Shown one piece after another: positions 14,109 through 21,193 of a stretch of DNA of 50,165 nt. Made by a program: the position numbers and the translations under genes. Every line of letters starts with the position of its first letter. The stretch's first letter is position 1. The notes below the pieces were generated by a model that was given only the letters and a program-made list of their open reading frames with translations, was not told the origin of the DNA and ran no database searches. Location of the stretch: the NCBI GenBank assembly GCA_003050565.1, contig PEBW01000009.1, forward strand, positions 1 through 50,165. Reading direction: 5' to 3'. The DNA comes from Brockia lithotrophica. GTDB lineage: Bacteria > Bacillota > Bacilli > Thermicanales > DSM-22653.

Positions 14109-14249
14109 TTCCCCGAGTCGCGTGGGGCTAAAGGCCCGTTTCCGCGAAACCCATTTCCTTCCAAAACCGCAAAGCCGCACAGATTCTAAGCTGGTGCCGG
14201 TGACAGGAGTCGAACCTGCACGGGGGGTCACCCCACGCGATTTTGAGTC
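14109..14249. repeat. Right 141-bp direct repeat (attachment site)
   Basis: Matches 5117-5257 with one mismatch. Here the repeat joins the 5' part of the tRNA to make a complete tRNA-Leu(CAA). The element-borne 3' end therefore restored the target gene. Confidence 0.9.
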
Positions 14250-14279
14250 GCGCGCGTCTGCCAATTCCGCCACACCGGC
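14192..14279 (-). tRNA. tRNA-Leu(CAA), integration target
   Basis: A class II tRNA of 88 nt with encoded CCA. The acceptor stem GCCGGTG pairs with CACCGGC, the anticodon loop is CTCAAAA with anticodon CAA, and there is a long variable arm (GTGGGGTGACCCCCC region). It is the last gene of the cluster, and its 3' two-thirds come from the element's attachment site. Confidence 0.95.
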
Positions 14280-14284
14280 AAACG

Positions 14285-14361
14285 TGGCGCGCCCGGAGGG
14301 ACTCGAACCCCCAGCCTTCTGATCCGTAGTCAGATGCTCTCTCCAATTGAGCTACGGGCGC
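14285..14361 (-). tRNA. tRNA-Arg(ACG)
   Basis: A 77-nt cloverleaf. The acceptor stem GCGCCCG pairs with CGGGCGC, the anticodon loop is CTACGGA with anticodon ACG (to be read as inosine after TadA editing), the T-arm is standard and CCA is encoded. Confidence 0.95.
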
Positions 14362-14428
14362 ACGGACGACACGTCGTTCCCGCGTCTCCCCGGAGATGCC
14401 TTGACTTTCTTCCTGATTTTCTTCCCGG

Positions 14429-14517
14429 TGGTGCCGGGGACCGGACTTGAACCGGCACGGTAGGCTCCTACCCCAGGATTTTAAGTCCCGTGCGTCTACC
14501 TGTTCCGCCACCCCGGC
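14429..14517 (-). tRNA. tRNA-Leu(TAA)
   Basis: An 89-nt class II tRNA. The acceptor stem GCCGGGG pairs with CCCCGGC, the anticodon TAA is in the loop ACTTAAAATC, and there is a long variable arm and encoded CCA. Confidence 0.95.
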
Positions 14518-14522
14518 AGCCG

Positions 14523-14598
14523 TGGTGCCGGCGAGAGGACTCGAACCTCCAGCCTGCCGCTTACAAGGCGGCTGCTCTACCGATTGAGCTACACCGGC
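14523..14598 (-). tRNA. tRNA-Thr(TGT)
   Basis: A 76-nt cloverleaf. The acceptor stem GCCGGTG pairs with CGCCGGC, the anticodon loop is CTTGTAA (TGT), and CCA is encoded. Confidence 0.95.
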
Positions 14599-14638
14599 GC
14601 CGTCTTTTACGCTCCGATTTTGCCGCGCGGGCGCGAGA

Positions 14639-14714
<76 letters not shown>

Positions 14715-14721
14715 GTAAGGT

Positions 14722-14797
14722 TGGCGGTGCTGACGGGACTTGAACCCGCGATCTCCGGTGTGACAGACCGGTGTGTTAACCCCTACACCACAGCACC
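14722..14797 (-). tRNA. tRNA-Asp(GTC)
   Basis: A 76-nt cloverleaf. The acceptor stem GGTGCTG pairs with CAGCACC, the discriminator is G, the anticodon loop is CTGTCAC (GTC), and CCA is encoded. Confidence 0.95.
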
Positions 14798-14813
14798 GCG
14801 ATAGATACATCTT

Positions 14814-14890
<77 letters not shown>

Positions 14891-14893
14891 GTA

Positions 14894-14969
14894 TGGTGGA
14901 CGATGGAGGATTCGAACCTCCGACCTCTTGCGTGTGAAGCAAGCGCTCTCCCGCCTGAGCTAATCGTCC
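14894..14969 (-). tRNA. tRNA-Val(CAC)
   Basis: A 76-nt cloverleaf. The acceptor stem GGACGAT pairs with ATCGTCC, the anticodon loop is TTCACAC (CAC), and CCA is encoded. Confidence 0.93.
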
Positions 14970-14990
14970 ACGTGCGCCACGGTTTAAGAA

Positions 14991-15042
14991 ATGGCCCCTC
15001 GGGGAATCGAACCCCGAACATCCTCTTGGTTGGGGCATAGGA
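14991..15042 (-). pseudogene. Broken tRNA, probably a tRNA-Glu remnant
   Basis: Between tRNA-Ser and tRNA-Val, where Bacillota clusters of this order normally hold tRNA-Glu, lies a 52-nt piece. It has a perfect T-arm (CGGGG-TTCGATT-CCCCG) followed by AGGGGCCA, the 3' acceptor strand and discriminator typical of tRNA-Glu. The anticodon arm is missing. A short upstream GCCCCAACCAAGAGG could be residual acceptor and D-arm sequence. It cannot form a normal cloverleaf. Assignment to Glu rests on synteny and the acceptor sequence. Confidence 0.6.
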
Positions 15043-15135
15043 TGGCGGATAGGGTGGGATTCGAACCCACGGTACGGCTTTTGGCCGTACACACGATTTC
15101 CAATCGTGCCCCTTCGACCACTCGGGCACCTATCC
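15043..15135 (-). tRNA. tRNA-Ser(GGA)
   Basis: A 93-nt class II tRNA. The acceptor stem GGATAGG pairs with CCTATCC, the anticodon GGA is in GATTGGAAATC, the long variable arm is GTACGGCCAAAAGCCGTAC, and CCA is encoded. Confidence 0.96.
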
Positions 15136-15137
15136 GT

Positions 15138-15212
15138 TGGCTCCGCAGGCAGGATTCGAACCTGCAACCCTCCGGTTAACAGCCGGATGCTCTACCGTTG
15201 AGCTACTGCGGA
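15138..15212 (-). tRNA. tRNA-Asn(GTT)
   Basis: A 75-nt cloverleaf. The acceptor stem TCCGCAG pairs with CTGCGGA, the anticodon GTT is in GCTGTTAACC, and CCA is encoded. It is the first gene of the cluster. Confidence 0.96.
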
Positions 15213-15237
15213 ATGCGACTTCGGAACGGCACGTTTA

Positions 15238-15266
15238 ATCATACCACGGACGAGAGGCTTCCGCAA
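15238..15266 (-). promoter_or_regulatory. Promoter of the tRNA cluster
   Basis: The minus strand reads TTGCGG (15266-15261), a 17-bp spacer and TATGAT (15243-15238), about 26 bases before the first tRNA. No other promoter is obvious in the cluster, so the tRNAs are probably one transcript. Confidence 0.6.
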
Positions 15267-15385
15267 GAGGGAGGCCTCCCTTTCTCGCGCGAACCCGTGT
15301 CTGAAGCACTCCGAAAGGAAATGAAAGCGCCGGTTTGCTAAGCTTACACGTGGAGACTACCACGCAGGTAAGGGTGGGATCGTCC

Positions 15386-16600
15386 ATGTTGGACCCTCAC
15401 GCTCGCGAAGCGGAAACGCGGCCTTCCGCGGACGTGCACTCCTCTGAACCGCGCGTCCTCATCGTCACGGAAAAGACCTTAGGGGAGGGACACCGAAGCG
15501 CCGCGCGCGCCCTCGCCGAGGCGTTCCGCCGTCTCGTACCCGGCCTCTCCCCCGTCGTCGCCACGACGCTCCCCGCCCACGTCGAGTGGGTGTTCAACGC
15601 CGTGTACGGTCACACCCTGACGAAAAACCCCGCCCTCTGGGGGGCGGCATACGATACGGAGCTTTGGACCGGTCCCATCGTGAAACCGATCGTCTCCAAC
15701 CCGATGCGCCGAAACGCCCGACACCTCGTAGCCCGTTACAAGCCGCACATCGTCCTCTCCACGCACGCCCTCCCGGTGCACGCCTTTGCCCGCATGCGCA
15801 AGCGCGGGGCGCCCTACGTCCTCGGTGTGGCAATCACCGATTTCGGGGGAAACAGCTTCTGGACGGATAGATACGTGGACGCCTTCTTCGTCGCCAACGA
15901 AGAAACCGGACGCCGTATTGCCGCCCGTTACCGCCTACCCGAAGAGCGCTTCGTTCCCACGGGGATCCCGATTCATCCCGTCTTTGCGGCGGGGGAGGAA
16001 GAAAGGCGGCGGCGGCGGGAAGAGAAGAGGCGGGAACTCGGGATCGGAGAAGAACCCCTCATCCTCCTCTTCGGCGGCGGCGAAGGGCTGTTCGACTTCC
16101 CTTCGCTCATTCACGCCCTCGACAAACTCGCGCTGCCGTTTTCCCTCCTCGTGCTCACCGGACGCAATACCTACCTCCGGGAAACCCTCCGGACCTTGCG
16201 CGGATCTCTGCGCCACAAGCTACTCCCCTACGGTTTCCTCGAGGATCCGCAGGAGATCTTTGACATCTACCTTGCCGGAGACCTCCTGATCAGCAAGGCC
16301 GGAGGGCTCACCGTATCCGAGGCGCTTGCCGTAGGGCTTCCGATGGTCCTGCACCGCCCGATCCCCGGACAGGAGTCGCGCAACACGGACTACCTCCTGG
16401 AAAAGGAGGCCGCCCTCTACGCCCCAAGGGCGGATATCCTCCTGCGCACGGTCGAATTTCTCCTTCGGGAACCCGAACGCCGACGAGAGCTCGCCGAACG
16501 GGCGCGCGCCCTCGGAAAGCCGGACGCGGCGCTGCGCATTGCCCGTCACATGCTCGCCCTGTACGCCGAATCTCGAAAGCCCGCCCAGACGTCCCCCTGA
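15386..16600 (+). CDS. Processive diacylglycerol glycosyltransferase (UgtP/MGDG synthase-like, GT28)
   Basis: Transfers sugar from a UDP-sugar to diacylglycerol to make membrane glycolipids, which also anchor lipoteichoic acid in many Bacillota. The N-terminal MGDG-synthase block TLGEGHRSAARALAEAF (acceptor side) is followed by the GT-B nucleotide-sugar domain with LFGGGEGLFDF and the donor motif SKAGGLTVSEALAVGLPMVL, then PIPGQESRN. The product is 404 residues from the ATG at 15386, which has a GGGTGGGA site upstream; the frame is open to a TTG at 15335. It converges on perR with four bases between the stop codons. The exact sugar and acceptor cannot be told. Confidence 0.85.
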   Translation: MLDPHAREAETRPSADVHSSEPRVLIVTEKTLGEGHRSAARALAEAFRRLVPGLSPVVATTLPAHVEWVFNAVYGHTLTKNPALWGAAYDTELWTGPIVKPIVSNPMRRNARHLVARYKPHIVLSTHALPVHAFARMRKRGAPYVLGVAITDFGGNSFWTDRYVDAFFVANEETGRRIAARYRLPEERFVPTGIPIHPVFAAGEEERRRRREEKRRELGIGEEPLILLFGGGEGLFDFPSLIHALDKLALPFSLLVLTGRNTYLRETLRTLRGSLRHKLLPYGFLEDPQEIFDIYLAGDLLISKAGGLTVSEALAVGLPMVLHRPIPGQESRNTDYLLEKEAALYAPRADILLRTVEFLLREPERRRELAERARALGKPDAALRIARHMLALYAESRKPAQTSP

Positions 16601-16604
16601 CGAC

Positions 16605-17225
16605 CTACAGTTCTTCCTCTCCGCGCTTGCGCCGCAGGGGTACAACCCCTTTGCGCTGGCATTCCGGGCAGATTCCGTAAATCACGAGCTTGTGGTCGAG
16701 GACCCGATAGCCCAGACGGCGGGCGGCCTCGTCCTCCACTTCGACGTAGGGCGTGTAGGGTAGGTCTTCCACCTTACCGCAGTCTACGCACACGACGTGG
16801 TAGTGGTCTTCCGGATTGGCGTCGTAGCGGCTCGCCTGGTCCCCGAAGGTGAGCTCCTGGATGATCCCGGCTTCCTTAAAGACTTTGAGGTTGTTGTACA
16901 CGGTCGCCACGCTCATGCTTGGGTACTCGGAAGCCAGCGCCTGGTAAATTTCTTCGGCCGTCGGATGCTCGTGGTGGGTGTAGAGGTAATTCAAGATGGC
17001 GTAACGCTGCGGCGTCATCCGCACACCGAGCGAGCGCAACCGCTCCACAGCGCGTTCCACGGCGAGAACGTGTCCCCTTTGGCCGTACGCTTCGCCTGCC
17101 CCTGCCGTCGCCTCGTCTCCGTCTGCGGGCCCCGCTTCCCCAGCGCGCCCGTTCTTCGGCGACTCCGCGGTTTCCCAAACTTCCGTCTGGAAGACTTCCG
17201 CAGTCTCGTGCTCCGTCTTTCGCAT
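16605..17225 (-). CDS. perR: Peroxide-responsive repressor PerR (Fur family)
   Basis: Metal-dependent repressor of peroxide-defence genes. After an unusual N-terminal extension of about 52 residues rich in Ala, Gly and Glu, the product aligns with Bacillus PerR. It has the winged helix GVRMTPQRYAILNYL and SVATVYNNLKVF, the regulatory-metal ligands (HPTAEEI His, RYD Asp, DHYH two His, and Asp in KVEDL where Fur has Glu) and the structural zinc pairs CVDC and CPEC. AAGGGGG lies eight bases before the ATG at 17225, which supports the long form; an internal GTG at 17060 would give a standard-length protein but has a poorly spaced site. Its neighbours bcp and gsaB match the Bacillus perR locus. 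Confidence 0.92.
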   Translation of the reverse strand: MRKTEHETAEVFQTEVWETAESPKNGRAGEAGPADGDEATAGAGEAYGQRGHVLAVERAVERLRSLGVRMTPQRYAILNYLYTHHEHPTAEEIYQALASEYPSMSVATVYNNLKVFKEAGIIQELTFGDQASRYDANPEDHYHVVCVDCGKVEDLPYTPYVEVEDEAARRLGYRVLDHKLVIYGICPECQRKGVVPLRRKRGEEEL

Positions 17226-17347
17226 CCCGTTCGCCCCCTTGCTCCCCAGCCGGAATGGACGTCTGCGCGTTCGGATGAGTCATATGAGAATGAAAACCTC
17301 TATCACTACAAGGTTAAAGAAAAAACACTTCTCGCTTCTTCTAGGAT

Positions 17348-17366
17348 ACGCCGCCTGCGGCGGCGT
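17348..17366. terminator. GC-rich hairpin between perR and nth
   Basis: A perfect 8-bp stem, ACGCCGCC (17348-17355) and GGCGGCGT (17359-17366), with a TGC loop, about 35 bases after the nth stop on the minus strand. There is no adjacent T-run; a TTTTTT stretch lies about 20 bases further on. It is a weak terminator candidate. Confidence 0.4.
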
Positions 17367-17400
17367 GTCAAGGGGAAAGGAAGAAAACCTTGCCGACGGA

Positions 17401-18135
17401 CTACGGCGCCGAAAGGTCGGCCGTGCCCCGGGCCGGTCGAACTTCGCCGCTCCGCCAGGCGCGGCACGCCGGACGCAGGGGACAAATGTGGCACTTTGGA
17501 AATCTTGCGTGGCACACTCTCCGGCCGTGCCAGATCAGGGCATGGTGGAGGACGATCCACAGGCGTTTGGGCACGATTCGCGTGATCTCCCGTTCGATGA
17601 CCCCGGGGTTCGCGGAGGTCGTGAGCCCCAAACGGCGGGCGACGCGGCGGATGTGGGTGTCCACGGCAAAGGCCGGGATCGCAAAGGCGTTGGCCGCCAC
17701 GACGTTGGCCGTCTTGCGTCCCACGCCGGGAAGCGCCGTGAGCGAGTCGACATCCGCGGGTACCTCTCCCCCGTAGCGCTCCACGAGCTCCCGTGCCAAC
17801 GCGACGAGCCGTTCGGCCTTGATCCGGTAGAGACCGAGCGCGCGAAGGATGGGGTATAGCTCCTCTGGGGAAGCCGCAGACAACGCGCGGGCGTCGGGGT
17901 AACGCCGGAAGAGCTCGGGGGTTACGGCGTTGACCTTGGCGTCCGTCGTCTGGGCGGAAAGCACCGTGGCCACGAGGAGTTCGTAAGGGTTGCGGTAGAC
18001 GAGTTCGCAGCGCGCATCGGGGTAGAGGTCGAGGAGCCCCTGCACGATCTCCCGTACGGGAACGCGGTAGGCGCGAAGGGGTCGGAAAGACGTGCGGAGC
18101 CTGGCGCGCCCCTTGACCCGGCCGCTCCCGCTCAT
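17401..18135 (-). CDS. nth: Endonuclease III
   Basis: DNA glycosylase/AP lyase that removes oxidised pyrimidines. The 244-residue product has the family blocks NPYELLVATVLSAQTTD, the helix-hairpin-helix LPGVGRKTANVV (with the catalytic Lys), the catalytic Asp in FAVDTHIRRVARRLG, and an iron-sulfur cluster loop with C-x6-C-x2-C-x5-C spacing near the C-terminus (CHARFPKCHICPLRPAC). The ATG at 18135 overlaps the bcp stop codon as ATGA and has GGGGGAAG upstream, so it is translationally coupled to bcp. Confidence 0.95.
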   Translation of the reverse strand: MSGSGRVKGRARLRTSFRPLRAYRVPVREIVQGLLDLYPDARCELVYRNPYELLVATVLSAQTTDAKVNAVTPELFRRYPDARALSAASPEELYPILRALGLYRIKAERLVALARELVERYGGEVPADVDSLTALPGVGRKTANVVAANAFAIPAFAVDTHIRRVARRLGLTTSANPGVIEREITRIVPKRLWIVLHHALIWHGRRVCHARFPKCHICPLRPACRAWRSGEVRPARGTADLSAP

Positions 18136-18623
18136 TTTGCTTCCCCCGGGGAAGATATGTGGGCATCGAGGGCTTCCAGCACGCGCTCCACGTGTCCGTC
18201 GACACGTACGTTCGTCCACGCGCGCACGACGCGGCCCTCGGGATCCAGGAGAAAGGTACTCCGCACGACGCCGAGGCGGCGCTTCCCGTACGATACCTTT
18301 TCCTGGAGGGCGCCGTATGCGTCGATCACGGCGCGCTCGGGATCGGACAACAGGGGAAAGGGAAGGCCGAGCTTGACGGCAAACTTCGCGTGGCTCTCCA
18401 CGCTGTCCGGCGAAAGGCCGAGGACCTCGGCGCCACGAGCGCGGAATTCCGCGTACCGGTCGCGAAACGCCTCCGCTTCGCGCGTGCAGCCGGAGGTGAA
18501 GTCCTTGGGGTAGATGTAGAGCACGAGGTAGCGGCCGCGGAACTCTTCCAGCGTCCGCTCCCGTCCTTCTTGATCCTTTAGGCGGAAGGTGGGGGCTTCC
18601 ATCCCCGCCTCGAGCTTGGGCAT
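18132..18623 (-). CDS. bcp: Peroxiredoxin Bcp (thiol peroxidase, PrxQ type)
   Basis: Reduces hydrogen and organic peroxides. The 163-residue thioredoxin-fold protein has the peroxidatic motif YPKDFTSGCTREAEAF (Cys about 47). The resolving cysteine found five residues later in many PrxQ proteins is absent (the sequence is CTREAEAF), so it would work as a 1-Cys enzyme or use another resolving thiol. The start is the ATG at 18623, eight bases after AAGGAGG; the upstream ATG at 18650 has no site. The bcp gene next to perR is a conserved arrangement (ygaF in B. subtilis). Confidence 0.92.
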   Translation of the reverse strand: MPKLEAGMEAPTFRLKDQEGRERTLEEFRGRYLVLYIYPKDFTSGCTREAEAFRDRYAEFRARGAEVLGLSPDSVESHAKFAVKLGLPFPLLSDPERAVIDAYGALQEKVSYGKRRLGVVRSTFLLDPEGRVVRAWTNVRVDGHVERVLEALDAHISSPGEAK

Positions 18624-18740
18624 GACCGCCGCCTCCTTGCGCGGAAACAAGTTGTACGACTATCCTACCGCACCCAAGCACCGATGAAAAGAGAGAAAGG
18701 ATGCGGCCGTACCGCCGCCGCAAACCGGCGGCCCCCGTCC

Positions 18741-18769
18741 TTGACAAGCGCTCTTCGATTCGGCAGAAT
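18741..18769 (+). promoter_or_regulatory. Sigma-A promoter of the zinc peptidase gene
   Basis: Perfect TTGACA (18741-18746), a 17-bp spacer and CAGAAT (18764-18769), about 27 bases before the start at 18797. Confidence 0.65.
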
Positions 18770-18796
18770 TTAGGAAGAGAAAGGGGGGGATGGAAC

Positions 18797-19489
18797 GTGA
18801 CGTTCTTCTACACGCCGTGGACGCCCGTTCTCTTCGTGGCCTTCCTCCTCTCCTTAGGGGCACAGCTCCTCGTGCAAAGTCGCTTTGCGCGCTACGGACA
18901 AATCCCGGCTTCCCGCGGGCTCACCGGCCGAAGCGTGGCCGAGGCCATCCTCCGCCAAAACGGTTTGTACGACGTCGCCGTAGAGCCCGTCCCGGGGAGC
19001 CTGAGCGATCACTACGATCCTACGGAGCGCGTGGTGCGCCTCTCGGAGGGCGTATACGACACGGCAAGCATCGCGGCAGTTGCCGTTGCAGCCCACGAGG
19101 TCGGACACGCCATCCAGCACGGAACGAACTACCCGCTCCTCGTCCTCCGGCATCGCCTCGTACCCGTGCTCAACATCACCTCCGGACTCGCACCTTGGCT
19201 CATCCTTGCCGGGATCTTGTTCAAGGCCTCCGAGCTCTTCCTCCTCGGAGTGCTCTTCTTTGCCGGCGTCGTCCTCTTCCACCTCGTGACTTTGCCCGTG
19301 GAATTCGATGCCAGCCGCCGCGCCCTGAGGGAGCTCGAGCGGCTCGGCTTCGTCTCCCCTGCGGAGCTCCCGGGAGCCAGGAAAGTTCTCACGGCCGCGG
19401 CGCTCACGTACGTCGCCGCGGCGACCATCGCCGCCCTGCAACTTTTCGAGTACATCTGGATCTTTTCCCAGGGGCAAGACGAAGCGTAG
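18797..19489 (+). CDS. Membrane zinc metallopeptidase (YugP family)
   Basis: A 230-residue integral membrane protein with an N-terminal hydrophobic segment (about 6-20), a cytoplasmic or surface domain carrying the zinc motif AAHEVGHAIQH (about 99-109), then two adjacent hydrophobic helices (about 120-170) and a further C-terminal helix. This matches the neutral zinc metallopeptidase family of B. subtilis YugP (about 225 residues), whose substrate is unknown. The GTG at 18797 is chosen because a G-rich site precedes it. The ATG at 18790 belongs to another frame. Confidence 0.85.
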   Translation: MTFFYTPWTPVLFVAFLLSLGAQLLVQSRFARYGQIPASRGLTGRSVAEAILRQNGLYDVAVEPVPGSLSDHYDPTERVVRLSEGVYDTASIAAVAVAAHEVGHAIQHGTNYPLLVLRHRLVPVLNITSGLAPWLILAGILFKASELFLLGVLFFAGVVLFHLVTLPVEFDASRRALRELERLGFVSPAELPGARKVLTAAALTYVAAATIAALQLFEYIWIFSQGQDEA

Positions 19490-19599
19490 CCCTTTGCCCT
19501 TCCCGGAGACTTGCGTCGCCGCCGTTCGGGGGCGCGACGGGAAACGCAAAATGCTACGAAGAAGGACCGATACGCACCCGGCAGGGGAGCATCCGGACG

Positions 19600-20892
19600 A
19601 TGTACCTGACGAATGAGGAATGGTTTACCCGAGCGGAAGGGCTCTTTCCGGGGGGCGTAAATTCTCCCGCACGCGCGTACGCGGCTGTCGGGGGAACGCC
19701 CCCCGTATTCGTGCGCGGCGAAGGTGCCTACGTGTACGACGTCGAGGGCAGGCGCTACATCGACTACCTCGCCGCCTACGGACCCCTCATCCTCGGACAC
19801 GCCCGCCCGGAAATCGTCGCGGCGATCACTCGGGCGGCAAGCGAAGGTACGGTTCTCGGAACGACGACGACGTACGAGGTGGAGTTCGCCGAACGCCTCC
19901 AAAGCGCCGTCCCCTCCCTCGAGCGCCTGCGCTTTACGACGAGCGGAACGGAAGGCGTGATGAGCGCCATCCGCGTTGCCCGGGCCTTCACCGGCCGGAC
20001 GAAGCTTGTCAAGTTTTCGGGTTGCTACCACGGCCACTCCGATCCCGTGCTCGGCGATGCGGGATCGGGCACGGCCACCGTAGGGCTAAGCCACGTCGCG
20101 GGGGTCCCGGCAGAGACGCTACGGGACGTGTGGAGTCTCCCGTACAACGACCCGGAAACGCTGCGGACGACCATGCGCAAGAACGGGGAAAGCGTGGCTG
20201 CCGTCCTCGTCGAACCCGTAGTGGGAAATTTCGGCATCGTCCCACCGGAGCCGGAATTCCTCAGGACGATCCACGAAGAGGCGGCACGGGCAGGTGCCCT
20301 CGTGATCTACGACGAGGTGATCACCGCCTTCCGCTTTACCTACGGCGCAGTCCAAAGCCTGCTTGGGTACACGCCCGACCTCACGGTCCTCGGCAAGATC
20401 ATTGGCGGCGGGGTACCCATCGGCGCCTTCGGCGGACGGAAGGAAATCCTCGACCTCCTTGCGCCCCTGGGCCCTACCTTTCAGGCGGGGACCTTTGCCG
20501 GCAATCCGCTGGCCGTACGGGCGGGTCTCGCCCTGCTCGACGTGCTCGCGAAAGAACCTCCATACGCGGAGCTCGAGCGAAAGGCGAAACACCTGGCGGA
20601 AGGACTCACGGCTGCGGCGCGGCGCTACCGCCTTCCCTTCACCGTAAACCGGTACGGCGGCGCGTTTTCCACGCACTTCGTAGACGGGCCGGTGCGTACG
20701 TACGCGGACGCCCGCCGGGCAGACGACCGCCTCTTTTCTCGCTTCTTCCACGGGCTTCGGGAACGCGGGATTCTCATCGCCCCCTCGAAGTACGAAGCGT
20801 GGTTTACCATGGTTCCCCACACGTGGGAAGATGTGGAATCTACCCTCCGGGCGGCAGAGGACGTCTTTGCCGAACTCGCCCGCATCGCCTAA
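19600..20892 (+). CDS. gsaB: Glutamate-1-semialdehyde 2,1-aminomutase, GsaB/HemL2 type
   Basis: PLP enzyme that converts glutamate-1-semialdehyde to 5-aminolevulinate for tetrapyrrole synthesis. The product has 430 residues, the usual length. Typical motifs are YLAAYGPLILGHA, GCYHGHSD, VVGNFGIVPP, YDEVITAFRF and the PLP-lysine segment LTVLGKIIGGGVPIGAFGG (Lys266). The C-terminal APSKYEAWF and the wording of several motifs fit the GsaB paralogue rather than HemL in a hem operon, and no other hem gene is nearby. In B. subtilis gsaB also lies beside bcp and perR. The ATG at 19600 follows GGGGAG by ten bases. Confidence 0.92.
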   Translation: MYLTNEEWFTRAEGLFPGGVNSPARAYAAVGGTPPVFVRGEGAYVYDVEGRRYIDYLAAYGPLILGHARPEIVAAITRAASEGTVLGTTTTYEVEFAERLQSAVPSLERLRFTTSGTEGVMSAIRVARAFTGRTKLVKFSGCYHGHSDPVLGDAGSGTATVGLSHVAGVPAETLRDVWSLPYNDPETLRTTMRKNGESVAAVLVEPVVGNFGIVPPEPEFLRTIHEEAARAGALVIYDEVITAFRFTYGAVQSLLGYTPDLTVLGKIIGGGVPIGAFGGRKEILDLLAPLGPTFQAGTFAGNPLAVRAGLALLDVLAKEPPYAELERKAKHLAEGLTAAARRYRLPFTVNRYGGAFSTHFVDGPVRTYADARRADDRLFSRFFHGLRERGILIAPSKYEAWFTMVPHTWEDVESTLRAAEDVFAELARIA

Positions 20893-21115
20893 CGGTGAAA
20901 GCTCGTTTTCCGGGGGGCCGTGGCGCGGAACGCCTACCCTTACACGACGCCCGTGGGCCACGGCGGATGTTCGAAAAAAGGAGATCCTGCATAGCGCGCA
21001 GGCGTCGGCGCACAATAGCAATAAAGGTGAACACGATAGCCCGTCGCGCGGCCGGGCCGGGATGCGCAGCACCTTCCCGAGAACGCAAACTAAAACCATG
21101 CCCATGTTGGAAAGA

Positions 21116-21145
21116 TTGTTTTTCTCGCTCCAAGAGGTGTATACT
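21116..21145 (+). promoter_or_regulatory. Sigma-A promoter of sodA
   Basis: TTGTTT (21116-21121), an 18-bp spacer and TATACT (21140-21145), about 48 bases before the sodA start. The rest of 20893-21193 shows no gene and no clear terminator for gsaB. Confidence 0.65.
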
Positions 21146-21193
21146 GGAAGTAGACCGGCGGACGAAGGGTTCGCCGAAAAGGAGGTTGGTGGG

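Larger units (their letters stand above)
5117..14249. mobile_element. Integrated element at tRNA-Leu(CAA), 9.1 kb between direct repeats
   Basis: A tyrosine integrase sits next to the left repeat, a 141-bp direct repeat containing the tRNA 3' end marks both borders, and only the right copy completes a tRNA. That is the classic layout of site-specific integration into a tRNA gene. Inside are the integrase, two exported proteins of unknown function, a small gene with possible operator repeats, an AT-rich small-ORF region, an iteron array and a primase-polymerase/ATPase. I see no capsid, terminase, portal, relaxase, coupling-protein or secretion gene. Parts of it (8300-8750 and 9700-10700) are clearly more AT-rich than the flanking chromosome. 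It may be an integrative plasmid-like replicon or a satellite of a phage or conjugative element. Confidence 0.88.

Noticed and set aside
17401-18747. 448-codon ORF suggesting a Bcp-Nth fusion
   Set aside because: Bcp is in another frame; the nth homology begins at the ATG at 18135, so these are two overlapping genes, not a fusion.
18790-19596. Long in-frame extension upstream of gsaB
   Set aside because: It is an alternative frame of the zinc peptidase gene; the aminomutase starts at 19600 by homology.
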